Assembly (NCBI GenBank): GCA_029378245.1
Contig: JARKIF010000010.1
Span: forward strand, 1,674,001-1,738,000
Reading direction: 5' to 3'
From: Roridomyces roridus
Lineage: Eukaryota > Basidiomycota > Agaricomycetes > Agaricales > Mycenaceae
DNA length: 64,000 nt
Made by a program: the position numbers and the translations under genes. Positions within the stretch are counted from its first letter, which is position 1. Every line of letters begins with the position of its first letter. The notes below the pieces were generated by a model. It was not told the DNA's origin. It did not search any database and saw only the letters and a list, made by a program, of their open reading frames with translations. Positions 43,421-54,401 of this stretch are shown piece after piece.

Positions 43421-44402
43421 ATGCTCTCGACCCCCCTCCGTCTCATCCACCACGAACTCATCATTTTTTGGCGGTTCACCTGGCGAGACTGGTCCGCTGG
43501 GATTATGCCAGGGACGCTTCGCACCATCGCCGCCCTGTGCTCCCTGCATTCGCCATCAGCCGAGCTCATCGTCCTTACCATCGCTCGTGCATTCGTCTAC
43601 TTTGTCCTCTACCTGTACACTTTCAACATTGCCAACCAGATCACTGGTTTGGACGAGGACCGTATCAACAAACCCGACCGCCCCCTCCCCTCCGGTCTCC
43701 TCTCCATTCGAGGAGCATATGTCCGCCTTTGCCTCCTCACCGCCGTGTATATCTATGTCAGCGCGGTGTGGGGTGTATTGCCGTGGACGTTCCTCTGGCT
43801 GTTCATCTCGGCCCTCGAGACCTTTGGCCAGTGCGACCGTAACTGGTTCTTCAAGAACGTCATATTCGTCAGCGTTGGCACGTTCTGTCTGCTGCAAGCA
43901 GCGTGGGCCCTCGCAGCGCCGATCACACCGCGCGAGACGCACTGGGCGATGGTGTTGAGCCTTGCCTTTGGCATCACGATCAACATCCAGGACCTCCGCG
44001 ACGTTGAAGGCGACCGGGCGACCTTTCGGCGCACGTTGCCTATCGTGTTGGGCGTGCGCAACTTTCGTTGGGTCATGGCGGCGATCACGGCGATCACGCC
44101 GTACGTGTGTTGGCTGGTTGAGTTTGAGCTGGACTGGCGCGCGGGGGTGGCGCTCACAATCGCGATGTTCTTGTTGGCGGGTCGCATTCTTGGAGGAGCG
44201 TCGAAGGACAAGAAGTATGATCACAAGACCTACATGGTACGCGTCTCGCGACTCGTCTTGGCGCGGAAACTTACGAGTTGCTTAGATGCTGACTTATATC
44301 CTGTGTGGTTGCATTGTTGCACCGTCGATAAAGCTCTCGGGGGCTTTGGATGCGATTTGGGTCAGAGACTTTGACCTCACTGGGATGTTATTCCAATCCT
44401 AG
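43421..44402 (+). CDS. UbiA-type prenyltransferase / terpene cyclase
   Basis: Exon 1 (43421-44236) and a short last exon (from about 44286 to the stop at 44400-44402), about 310 aa. Polytopic membrane protein with at least seven hydrophobic segments. First Asp-rich motif NIANQITGLDEDRINKPDRP. Second motif NIQDLRDVEGDRATFRRTLP (DxxDxxGD). These bind Mg2+ and diphosphate in UbiA enzymes. In fungi, soluble-aromatic prenylation and UbiA-type sesquiterpene cyclisation are both known for this fold, and P450 neighbours are common, so a role in terpenoid or meroterpenoid synthesis is likely. Quinone or haem biosynthesis is less likely, because no mitochondrial signal is visible. An in-frame ATG lies upstream at 43235, but the TATA box favours 43421. 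Confidence 0.88.
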
Positions 44403-44581
44403 TTGTTCTTGGCTTTTAGAAGCGCAGTAGTCAAGAGTAGTCACTTGGTAGTCACCCAGAATCCAATTGATCCTTCTGACGGATGTCAGAAGGATTCACG
44501 ATGGGGAGTACACTGAGTGAAGGGAATGCTATACACAAAGATTGGGCCCAATAGAAAAAAGGACACTGCGGAGAGGTATAA

Positions 44582-44660
44582 TCGGAACCCCGGGTCGAAC
44601 GAGTGCCCAACCAGAGTTCAAACTTCACGGACGCTGCCTCTGTGTGGCAGGATCCTGGCT
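44582..44660 (-). ncRNA. Isolated tRNA-like unit near UbiA
   Basis: On the minus strand: CTCGTTCGACCCGGGG as T-arm, and TGCCACACAGAGGCAGCGTCCGTG around the D-arm/internal-stem position. T6 (44555-44560) lies 22 nt downstream. Degenerate acceptor. Confidence 0.35.
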
Positions 44661-45457
44661 GCGTAAAGCGCCGTTTAGTTTATGCCCAGGCTCTGTGTGA
44701 TTTGCGAGACTGGTCTGACACCGTTCAGCCGCCTCCAAAGTTGGAGCTCCGAATGATCCGTTGATTCGTATCTTGATTGGCATGATGCCACGTCAGATCA
44801 TCCATCAGCTTCCCCTCTTCATTCCTCTTGCCACGATGACTCCTCGGAGTCCTCCGCCTTCCCCCGCGGTGCACGGTAGAATCCACTCTGCTCTAACATT
44901 TGGCAACAGTACTGACACGGCGGCTGTCAAAAGCTCAGTTCCGGACGACTCAGAACTGTTACAGAGTGCGTAGTGAGTTGTTATAACTCGGCAGCCTTTC
45001 GGAGATAGATCCAGGGCAGTCTGTTCATATCCGAAATGCTCTGGCGTGGGGACCCGGGACACCTGCTGTCGGACGCATTCGGATGACACTACCCTTCTCT
45101 CGACGACGACACCCACCGCTCGCTGGCTGCTCGACCGTACCCCAGCACGCCGCGTGGCGCACAGCAAGTGGCCGCCCGCTCTCGACGTACTATCACGCTG
45201 GTATTCGACTCTCAGCTCGTTGGGTCGTATCTTCCAAGCATGCCGGGAGAGACGCTTTCGTGCGAATACGACCAGCAATAAGCAGAGGGATGTGGTGAGA
45301 GGGAGGAGAGGGTTGCGGTGCGGACAGGCTAGGATGGATGGCATGCGAGCAGCCTGGTGTGGGGAAGGAAGGGCTCCATTGGCGTGCGGGCTGCCGTGTC
45401 AAGTAGAGCACGAGTTGGGGCTGTATCTTACACTCAAGTAAGGTGAATACTATTCTA

Positions 45458-48400
45458 TTACCATTCTCTATTCGAGTACATCAATGGGCCGGGAGAGAAG
45501 TGAGCAGGTGTATTGTGAGACGGGAGAATATGTAAGTATTGCGCGTTGTCATCGACGAGTTCGGTAGCAAATGAGGTGGGATTGAAGGGATAGACGGCGC
45601 CATGAGAGGCATTGAAATATTGGTCCAGGCTGTCCGCCGCAGGTACGTACGGGGTTGCGAAGGGGTCTGGGGTGGTGAATGACAAGGCTCCACCGTACAA
45701 GAGAGGTGTGTCGTCGTCCATCGCCTCGTTCCACCACGACGCGTGCGACGCGCCGTCGTCAGTGGCATGCGACGAGGCGGGAAGCGGAAGGGACGAGAAC
45801 AGGGGCTTCTTCCCGCCCTTTGAGCGCGTCTGCGAAGCCCGCGTTGTAGGGACACGAGAGTCGGAAGTCTCGGCAGTCGGTTCTTCTACTGTAGCGGACC
45901 GTGCCGCAACTCGGGCCTGCACTAACCCTGCGGCCTTTTCAGACTCGGTCAAATACATAGGAGAGAGAGACTCACCATGGCGATTAAGAGAGCGTTGAAG
46001 TCGTCGAAAATGGGTGGAAATCTGGTCGCGGGAATAGATGCCTTTGGTCGAGTACAATTCAAGGGAGCCGATTGCACGGGCGTCGTACTGCATCCCACGC
46101 ATGATAGCCCCGAGCATTGTGAGATTTACTCCGTCGCGGTTGATGTTCCTGTGAGCTTGCTCATTTCCGTTCGTTGTCGAAGGAGCCGACTTCCATATTT
46201 CCAGCGGTATGAGGCTGGCAGGCTGATAAAGAGCGGGTAGGGCGCATTTGTTGCCGGAGATTTTGTCCTTCAACCATGCTATAAATTACTTGGTTACATC
46301 CCAGGTGGCGGAGGTATGCACGCACCTTTGGCCTTAGGGCCGCCGTTCTCAATAGTCCGAAGAGCACCCTCGAAGTCAGGATGGGATTGTGAGGAAGAGA
46401 GACTGAGCATAGCGTTGCGGACTTTTGTTGTGATGTAGGGGCGTATCTTGTCGACATTGCGAACATAATGGGTGGTGCAGTATCGGAGGAACCGGCTGGC
46501 CTGCTCGTAGGGGTTCAGGGTGCGCAGGAGTCGAGTTGGCTCTATAGGGCAATAGATATCGCCAAGGTTTGCGCATAGCTGTTGACAAAACATCCCGGCA
46601 CCTATATATATTAGCATTGAGATGATGCGGGCGTGAAATTGAAGGTACATACCCAAGGATTGTCCCTTGTGAGAATCTGCAATCCACAACTCGAAGCCAT
46701 CGCCGTGGATGTGACGGAAACGGCAGGGAATGCCAGTGTCCGCCTGCGCTATCTCGAAAATGCGAGTGAATAGTATAAGATGTGCTTGAGCTGACTGAGA
46801 CGTGGTGAACGCTCGCGTGCCGATAACAGCTAGTGCAAGAGATCGGCTCCGATTCATGGACCTTGAAGATTGAACTCACATTTCATACCGTCCAAGTCCC
46901 AGGTTTCCATCTCAAACTCCTGCCATTTACCATTGACTCGTTTGAACGCGGTGTCGAGGGACAGTTTTTTGGCGCGCATGAGCCGGGCGGACATGGAGCG
47001 CAACATGCATATAACGAGATAGAATGGTTTCCCACCCTCGATTGCATGGATTTCCGCACACCGAACGTACTGTTCTGCCTCCGGAAGTTCGCTGTGTTGC
47101 GTCGCCAGCAGCTGAGCACCTAAAGTTTAAATGAATCGTCAGAATTGGACCAGCATGGAGCAGATTATACAGACCTTCAAAATCTGTACCCATGGGAAAT
47201 AAGACATGACGGAGCTCGTCGATATAGCGACGAACATGATCCAAGTTTCCCAGCGACGGGTGCAGCGCTGCGAGTGGAGGATCAAAGGGTTTGTTCCACC
47301 CGAGACTTCGTCGGAAGCCGGCCATGAAGCCCGAGTCGAGCATTAGTTTTCGCGGCGTGGCATCAGCTAGTTTCCAATCGAGCTCCAACAACAACGAGCG
47401 GAATAAATCGAGCAAAGGGGGTGGGGTTGTGACGGGGTCGGGCGCGTGATGCGAATGGGGATTCCTGCAAATAACCACAACTTGGGAACAGGCCGAAAGA
47501 TCGTCCGGGGTGTAGATATCGAATTTCGCGTCGCAGTTACCCACATTCCGTTGAAGAACACCCCGTGCTAACTTCCCCGAGATGCGATGCCAATAGGCTG
47601 AAGCCCCGTTAAGTACGAGACACAAATATTGGTAATGGAAACAGAGACTCACGGCAAAAGTCTTTCTGAGCAGACGGAGGCGCCGTATAGGAACATGGAG
47701 CGCGAGGACCGTACCCAAATTGACGAGCCACCTCCTCACGCTCGTGGATGGCAGATGGATTATCGTGGAGGAGAGCCCGTAGGTAGTCGAGGTCGAATTC
47801 ATCGAGGGTTCGGAGGATGAGATGCGCTGTGTCAGCCTGTGTTCGATGTTCGCATCTGCAGGGACTCGGAGATGAGTTTTGTTCAACTTCAAAAGACATC
47901 CACATACTGGATAAAGGACCTCCCAAATTCGTCTTGCCGCATTTCAAGAGTACCTTTGCAAGTACGACGTTTTGCAGTACGGAACCGACGGTCTCTCTTG
48001 CGTGAGGTCGAGACTTCCGTATCGCTGTCATCTCTCGACTCAGACTCAGAGTCATCTGACGTGTCTTCGACGGCGGATACATCAGCGTCCTCAGTATCCT
48101 TCAGTTCAAACGCGCAGCCCTTCTCCACAAGGGTGCAATAGAATGCGATTGTTTTGAAGAAGACCTCCCGTTTGGCCTGCGCGATCGAGTCGAGTTCCAG
48201 AGTCGGCTGAGGGAGAGGAGGAAGTGATCGGCCAGAGCAATACTTCAGGCCTTTACCTATAGGGATAAAGGTGAAAATTGATAGTTTAAAGTCAGCAAAT
48301 GGCACTTACACGACATCTTCAACAAAGAACAAGAGACTGCAGCTCCAGACTGGTCGGTGAGGAGGCGGCCACAAAACTTGCCGCGCTTGCCTCCATGAGA

Positions 48401-48817
48401 ATCTCCCAGAGAATATTGAAAATTGGCCTCGGGACGCAGGAAATTGGAGGGTTCGACACAGAAACGATGCGCTATGCCCACTCCAGCACGACTTGCAGTC
48501 TCTGGATATTCGACGATGGAACCAAGTGGGTGATCGACGAGCGCGGAAACGTAGGTCTCTCGGTTTATTTGATCGAGACCCAGTCTCAGTTCTTCGGCTG
48601 TGAAAGTTCGAGCAGGAGGAGGACGATAGAGAGAGCCTAGAACGGGGCTGCATGCAGTGGAGTGGGAGACGGTGCGGCTGGGAATTTCCAGGACATCATG
48701 ATCAACAAGATCGGCTGTTGTCAAGCCGACATTCGCAAGCACTCTCTGCGCTTCCGCTATGGCATCGAGCTGGACCTCAGACAGAGGCATCGTCGGGTGA
48801 GCCGTTTCTCTCTGCAC
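45458..48817 (-). CDS. DDE (MULE-like) transposase-like protein, intact left copy
   Basis: About eight exons, ~1000 aa. The N-terminal part has RFCVEPSNFLRPEANFQYSL and a Cys-rich FCGRLL...LLKMSCKGLKYCSG, then an acidic Ser/Asp/Glu tract and KRDRRFRTAKRRTCKG. The middle has LDLFRSLLLELDWKLADATP. The putative catalytic core is KKLSLDTAFKRVNGKW (first D), HIHGDGFELWIADSHKGQSL (second D) and NGNEQAHRNINRDGVNL (E), spaced as in MULE-type enzymes. The His-Ile-His-Gly-x-Gly-Phe segment is a marker. The C-terminus is low-complexity. The left-arm homology ends only 57 bp upstream of this ATG, so the native promoter is probably missing. MPLSEV at 48790 is an alternative start. The family assignment is from motifs only. 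Confidence 0.65.
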
Positions 48818-48972
48818 TCCTTATCTTATTCCTTATTCGCGTCCTGGCCAAGTACAATTCCCTTTTCGGGCTTCGGTTCGCGTCGTATTGGGACCCGGAG
48901 GACCCACAAGAAGATATTTTGAGTCAGCTATAGTGTTATATACATTTTCAAGTATCTAGAAATGTACTATCT

Positions 48973-50221
48973 AATCAATCTCAATCACGCCGAGGCACCC
49001 CATGGTGTGTTTTTTGAAGGGATAGCCGGCGATGAAGAAACGACGGCATTTGTCGCATTTTTCCATCGCTGCATCCCACACGTCCTCCTCAACACCCTTG
49101 CCCTCGAGCAGTAGCTGGAGACCCTTTTCGGCCGCATTGGGTGCGCGAATCGCGGCACGCGAAGGGCCGGCAGTGGGTGCGCGCGAGGGACCAGCGGGGA
49201 GTCCACGCGATGGGCCGGCAACGGCGGAGCAGGAAGGGCCGGGGAGAGAGCGTCTGCCGGCGCGAGCAGCGGCATGGGGATAGACATCGTCTATCTCAAG
49301 GTAGTTGCTGTTGGAACGAGGCTCCTGGAGCTGGGCCTGGGGGTAGGGATGGCTGTGGCGAATCCGACGCTTCGTCTTGGGGGCTAGATGACCTACATTA
49401 ACGAAGCCAATGAGGAAGAAGAAGGATAACGCACCAGAAGACTCTCCCTGCAAGAGGAAGACACCTCCCAGCTGCATTACACCGTTGACGGCGGACGAAG
49501 AGCCGCTCTCGCCGAGGTATCCCTTGAAATAGGGTGCGAGTTCATCCTCGGGGTGCTCGTCGAGGGCAAATTGAATCGTGAGCCGAGTGATGTCGACGGG
49601 CGCCTCTCCTTTGACTAGATATTTGTTGGGACGATGCTGGGCGCTCGTGAAACAGACTCACTGAGGAGGGGGTAGTTGGGATAAGTGGAGACGAGGGTGC
49701 AGTTTTTGTAAACGTGCGTGAGATTCACTACAGCAATTGTGAGTCTGGCAATGGCGACAATGAAGACGAAACTTACAACGGTAGTTGCACCGGGGACGAG
49801 TAAAGTGACAAACAGCAAGGACGGCATCAGCGACCTTGCACTCGAGTATCTGACATGGGCGTGGCTGGTCGGGGGTGGAGACGGCCGCACAAAGACATTC
49901 GAGGATCGAGCCACGTTTTTGAAACCAATGTTTGAGTTGCTGGGGCAGAATTCTGATCATTTGGTTGCCTTTCATATGTGCAGGACTGTAGGCGCAATGA
50001 GATGCAAAGGAGTAGGGCGAAAAAAGGGCTTACTAGGCGGCCGAGATGAATTTGTTGAGGCAGCGCGCATAGAGAAGGAACTCGATGGTCTCTTTCAGGA
50101 GCACATCAATAGTGTCACGGTCGAGTCGCATGACGGGTTGTGTGAGGAGTGTCCATAGACTTGGAGGACTTATAAAGAGCGGGTCCGGGTCGTAGTTCGG
50201 TGGATCAACGTTGGTGGCCAT
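48973..50221 (-). CDS. Spacer gene with C-terminal zinc knuckle
   Basis: Starts MATNVDPPNYDPDPLFISPP at 50221. Exon joins at about 50011/49964, 49774/49727, an intron near 49660-49620 and one near 49437-49397 keep one frame. The protein has helical N-terminal segments (MRLDRDTIDVLLKETIEFLL), a Cys-rich middle, then DITRLTIQFALDEHPEDELA and a Pro/Ala/Arg-rich linker (AGPSRG repeats). It ends CDKCRRFFIAGYPFKKHTMGC, a C2HC-type knuckle. I do not recognise the family. It is divergent from the right transposase copy and shares a ~200-bp intergenic promoter with it (50222-50427), so the pair may be one mobile module. Confidence 0.6.
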
Positions 50222-50427
50222 TCACTCCCATGTCTTTGAGGCTCGAATCGCGAATATTTCGTGCGCCTTTTAATTTCATTGTCACCTGTAGCGGGATATG
50301 TACCTGGTTGACGAGAAAACGCTCGAAAAACGCACCGCTGCGACCGCAGTATGGAGGGTGATGGCATAATGAAGCCCGAAAAGGGAATTGTACTTGGCCA
50401 GGACGCGAATAAGGAATAAGATAAGGA
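50222..50427. promoter_or_regulatory. Shared divergent promoter region
   Basis: 206 bp between the start of the spacer gene (minus) and the start of the right transposase copy (plus). The right arm begins at 50371, so most of this region is absent from the left copy. No TATA is obvious. Confidence 0.4.
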
Positions 50428-53400
50428 GTGCAGAGAGAAACGGCTCACCCGACGATGCCTCTGTCTGAGGTCCAGCTCGATGCCATAGCGGAAGCGCAGA
50501 GAGTGCTTGCGAATGTCGGCTTGACAACAGCCGATCTTGTTGATCATGATGTCCTGGAAATTCCCAGCCGCACCGTCTCCCACTCCACTGCATGCAGCCC
50601 CGTTCTAGGCTCTCTCTATCGTCCTCCTCCTGCTCGAACTTTCACAGCCGAAGAACTGAGACTGGGTCTCGATCAAATAAACCGAGAGACCTACGTTTCC
50701 GCGCTCGTCGATCACCCACTTGGTTCCATCGTCGAATATCCAGAGACTGCAAGTCGTGCTGGAGTGGGCATAGCGCATCGTTTCTGTGTCGAACCCTCCA
50801 ATTTCCTGCGTCCCGAGGCCAATTTTCAATATTCTCTGGGAGATTCTCATGGAGGCAAGCGCGGCAAGTTTTGTGGCCGCCTCCTCACCGACCAGTCTGG
50901 AGCTGCAGTCTCTTGTTCTTTGTTGAAGATGTCGTGTAAGTGCCATTTGCTGACTTTAAACTATCAATTTTCACCTTTATCCCTATAGGTAAAGGCCTGA
51001 AGTATTGCTCTGGCCGATCACTTCCTCCTCTCCCTCAGCCGACTCTGGAACTCGACTCGATCGCGCAGGCCAAACGGGAGGTCTTCTTCAAAACAATCGC
51101 ATTCTATTGCACCCTTGTGGAGAAGGGCTGCGCGTTTGAACTGAAGGATACTGAGGACGCTGATGTATCCGCCGTCGAAGACACGTCAGATGACTCTGAG
51201 TCTGAGTCGAGAGATGACAGCGATACGGAAGTCTCGACCTCACGCAAGAGAGACCGTCGGTTCCGTACTGCAAAACGTCGTACTTGCAAAGGTACTCTTG
51301 AAATGCGGCAAGACGAATTTGGGAGGTCCTTTATCCAGTATGTGGATGTCTTTTGAAGTTGAACAAAACTCATCTCCGAGTCCCTGCAGATGCGAACATC
51401 GAACACAGGCTGACACAGCGCATCTCATCCTCCGAACCCTCGATGAATTCGACCTCGACTACCTACGGGCTCTCCTCCACGATAATCCATCTGCCATCCA
51501 CGAGCGTGAGGAGGTGGCTCGTCAATTTGGGTACGGTCCTCGCGCTCCATGTTCCTATACGGCGCCTCCGTCTGCTCAGAAAGACTTTTGCCGTGAGTCT
51601 CTGTTTCCATTACCAATATTTGTGTCTCGTACTTAACGGGGCTTCAGCCTATTGGCATCGCATCTCGGGGAAGTTAGCACGGGGTGTTCTTCAACGGAAT
51701 GTGGGTAACTGCGACGCGAAATTCGATATCTACACCCCGGACGATCTTTCGGCCTGTTCCCAAGTTGTGGTTATTTGCAGGAATCCCCATTCGCATCACG
51801 CGCCCGACCCCGTCACAACCCCACCCCCTTTGCTCGATTTATTCCGCTCGTTGTTGTTGGAGCTCGATTGGAAACTAGCTGATGCCACGCCGCGAAAACT
51901 AATGCTCGACTCGGGCTTCATGGCCGGAGTCTCGGGTGGAACAAACCCTTTGATCCTCCACTCGCAGCGCTGCACCCGTCGCTGGGAAACTTGGATCATG
52001 TTCGTCGCTATATCGACGAGCTCCGTCATGTCTTATTTCCCATGGGTACAGATTTTGAAGGTCTGTATAATCTGCTCCATGCTGGTCCAATTCTGACGAT
52101 TCATTTAAACTTTAGGTGCTCAGCTGCTGGCGACGCAACACAGCGAACTTCCGGAGGCAGAACAGTACGTTCGGTGTGCGGAAATCCATGCAATCGAGGG
52201 TGGGAAACCATTCTATCTCGTTATATGCATGTTGCGCTCCATGTCCGCCCGGCTCATGCGCGCCAAAAAACTGTCCCTCGACACCGCGTTCAAACGAGTC
52301 AATGGTAAATGGCAGGAGTTTGAGATGGAAACCTGGGACTTGGACGGTATGAAATGTGAGTTCAATCTTCAAGGTCCATGAATCGGAGCCGATCTCTTGC
52401 ACTAGCTGTTATCGGCACGCGAGCGTTCACCACGTCTCAGTCAGCTCAAGCACATCTTATACTATTCACTCGCATTTTCGAGATAGCGCAGGCGGACACT
52501 GGCATTCCCTGCCGTTTCCGTCACATCCACGGCGATGGCTTCGAGTTGTGGATTGCAGATTCTCACAAGGGACAATCCTTGGGTATGTACCTTCAATTTC
52601 ACGCCCGCATCATCTCAATGCTAATATATATAGGTGCCGGGATGTTTTGTCAACAGCTATGCGCAAACCTTGGCGATATCTATTGCCCTATAGAGCCAAC
52701 TCGACTCCTGCGCACCCTGAACCCCTACGAGCAGGCCAGCCGGTTCCTCCGATACTGCACCACCCATTATGTTCGCAATGTCGACAAGATACGCCCCTAC
52801 ATCACAACAAAAGTCCGCAACGCTATGCTCAGTCTCTCTTCCTCACAATCCCATCCTGACTTCGAGGGTGCTCTTCGGACTATTGAGAACGGCGGCCCTA
52901 AGGCCAAAGGTGCGTGCATACCTCCGCCACCTGGGATGTAACCAAGTAATTTATAGCATGGTTGAAGGACAAAATCTCCGGCAACAAATGCGCCCTACCC
53001 GCTCTTTATCAGCCTGCCAGCCTCATACCGCTGGAAATATGGAAGTCGGCTCCTTCGACAACGAACGGAAATGAGCAAGCTCACAGGAACATCAACCGCG
53101 ACGGAGTAAATCTCACAATGCTCGGGGCTATCATGCGTGGGATGCAGTACGACGCCCGTGCAATCGGCTCCCTTGAATTGTACTCGACCAAAGGCATCTA
53201 TTCCCGCGACCAGATTTCCACCCATTTTCGACGACTTCAACGCTCTCTTAATCGCCATGGTGAGTCTCTCTCTCCTATGTATTTGACCGAGTCTGAAAAG
53301 GCCGCAGGGTTAGTGCAGGCCCGAGTTGCGGCACGGTCCGCTACAGTAGAAGAACCGACTGCCGAGACTTCCGACTCTCGTGTCCCTACAACGCGGGCTT

Positions 53401-53780
53401 CGCAGACGCGCTCAAAGGGCGGGAAGAAGCCCCTGTTCTCGTCCCTTCCGCTTCCCGCCTCGTCGCATGCCACTGACGACGGCGCGTCGCACGCGTCGTG
53501 GTGGAACGAGGCGATGGACGACGACACACCTCTCTTGTACGGTGGAGCCTTGTCATTCACCACCCCAGACCCCTTCGCAACCCCGTACGTACCTGCGGCG
53601 GACAGCCTGGACCAATATTTCAATGCCTCTCATGGCGCCGTCTATCCCTTCAATCCCACCTCATTTGCTACCGAACTCGTCGATGACAACGCGCAATACT
53701 TACATATTCTCCCGTCTCACAATACACCTGCTCACTTCTCTCCCGGCCCATTGATGTACTCGAATAGAGAATGGTAATAG
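50428..53780 (+). pseudogene. DDE transposase-like gene, frameshifted right copy
   Basis: Same exons as the left copy, but 10 nt are missing after MAG in the exon near 51926 (left MAGFRRSLGW, right MAGVSGGTNP). The frame is then lost until a downstream stop. The catalytic-core exons after the break are otherwise unchanged. This copy keeps the natural upstream region while the left copy keeps the open frame. Confidence 0.8.
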
Positions 53781-54349
53781 AATAGTATTCACCTTACTTG
53801 AGTGTAAGATACAGCCCCAACTCGTGCTCTACTTGACACGGCAGCCCGCACGCCAATGGAGCCCTTCCTTCCCCACACCAGGCTGCTCGCATGCCATCCA
53901 TCCTAGCCTGTCCGCACCGCAACCCTCTCCTCCCTCTCACCACATCCCTCTGCTTATTGCTGGTCGTATTCGCACGAAAGCGTCCCTCCCGGCATGCTTG
54001 GAAGATACGACCCAACGAGCTGAGAGTCGAATACCAGCGTGATAGTACGTCGAGAGCGGGCGGCCACTTGCTGTGCGCCACGCGGCGTGCTGGGGTACGG
54101 TCGAGCAGCCAGCGAGCGGTGGGTGTCGTCGTCGAGAGAAGGGTAGTGTCATCCGAATGCGTCCGACAGCAGGTGTCCCGGGTCCCCACGCCAGAGCATT
54201 TCGGATATGAACAGACTGCCCTGGATCTATCTCCGAAAGGCTGCCGAGTTATAACAACTCACTACGCACTCCAAGTTTGGACTGCCACAAAGTTAACTTG
54301 ACACCAGCGGTCGCCGCCGCCACCCTGACGCTCTGTGCGGTGGCGCTGG

Positions 54350-54355
54350 TATATA
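54350..54355 (+). promoter_or_regulatory. TATA box of P450-2
   Basis: TATATA, 52 bp upstream of the ATG at 54402. It lies just outside the inverted repeat, which ends at 54271. Confidence 0.5.
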
Positions 54356-54401
54356 CGACACGTCGCCGTCGTGTTCTTTCCCATCTCCCTCTGACTCGCA
54401 C

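Larger units (their letters stand above)
44964..54271. mobile_element. Large inverted repeat carrying transposase-like genes
   Basis: Left arm 44964-48874 (3911 bp) and right arm 50371-54271 (3901 bp) are reverse complements. The spacer is 48875-50370. The arms look almost identical: I noted one substitution (45250, A against G in the right-arm equivalent) and one 10-nt deletion in the right arm (near 51926). I found no terminal inverted repeat typical of a single copy at the arm ends and no target duplication outside the structure. It could be a foldback duplication of one transposon, a recent inverted insertion, or an assembly artefact. Confidence 0.9.

Noticed and set aside
44805..45344. 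Long open frame at the outer edge of the left arm and its right counterpart
   Set aside because: Composition is Arg/Ser-rich with no motif, and the two copies diverge abruptly at the arm edge. Probably 3' flank of the transposase-like gene.
44964..54271. Target-site duplication flanking the whole palindrome
   Set aside because: The bases outside (CTGTTACA on the left, CAAGTTTGG on the right) do not match at any usual length.
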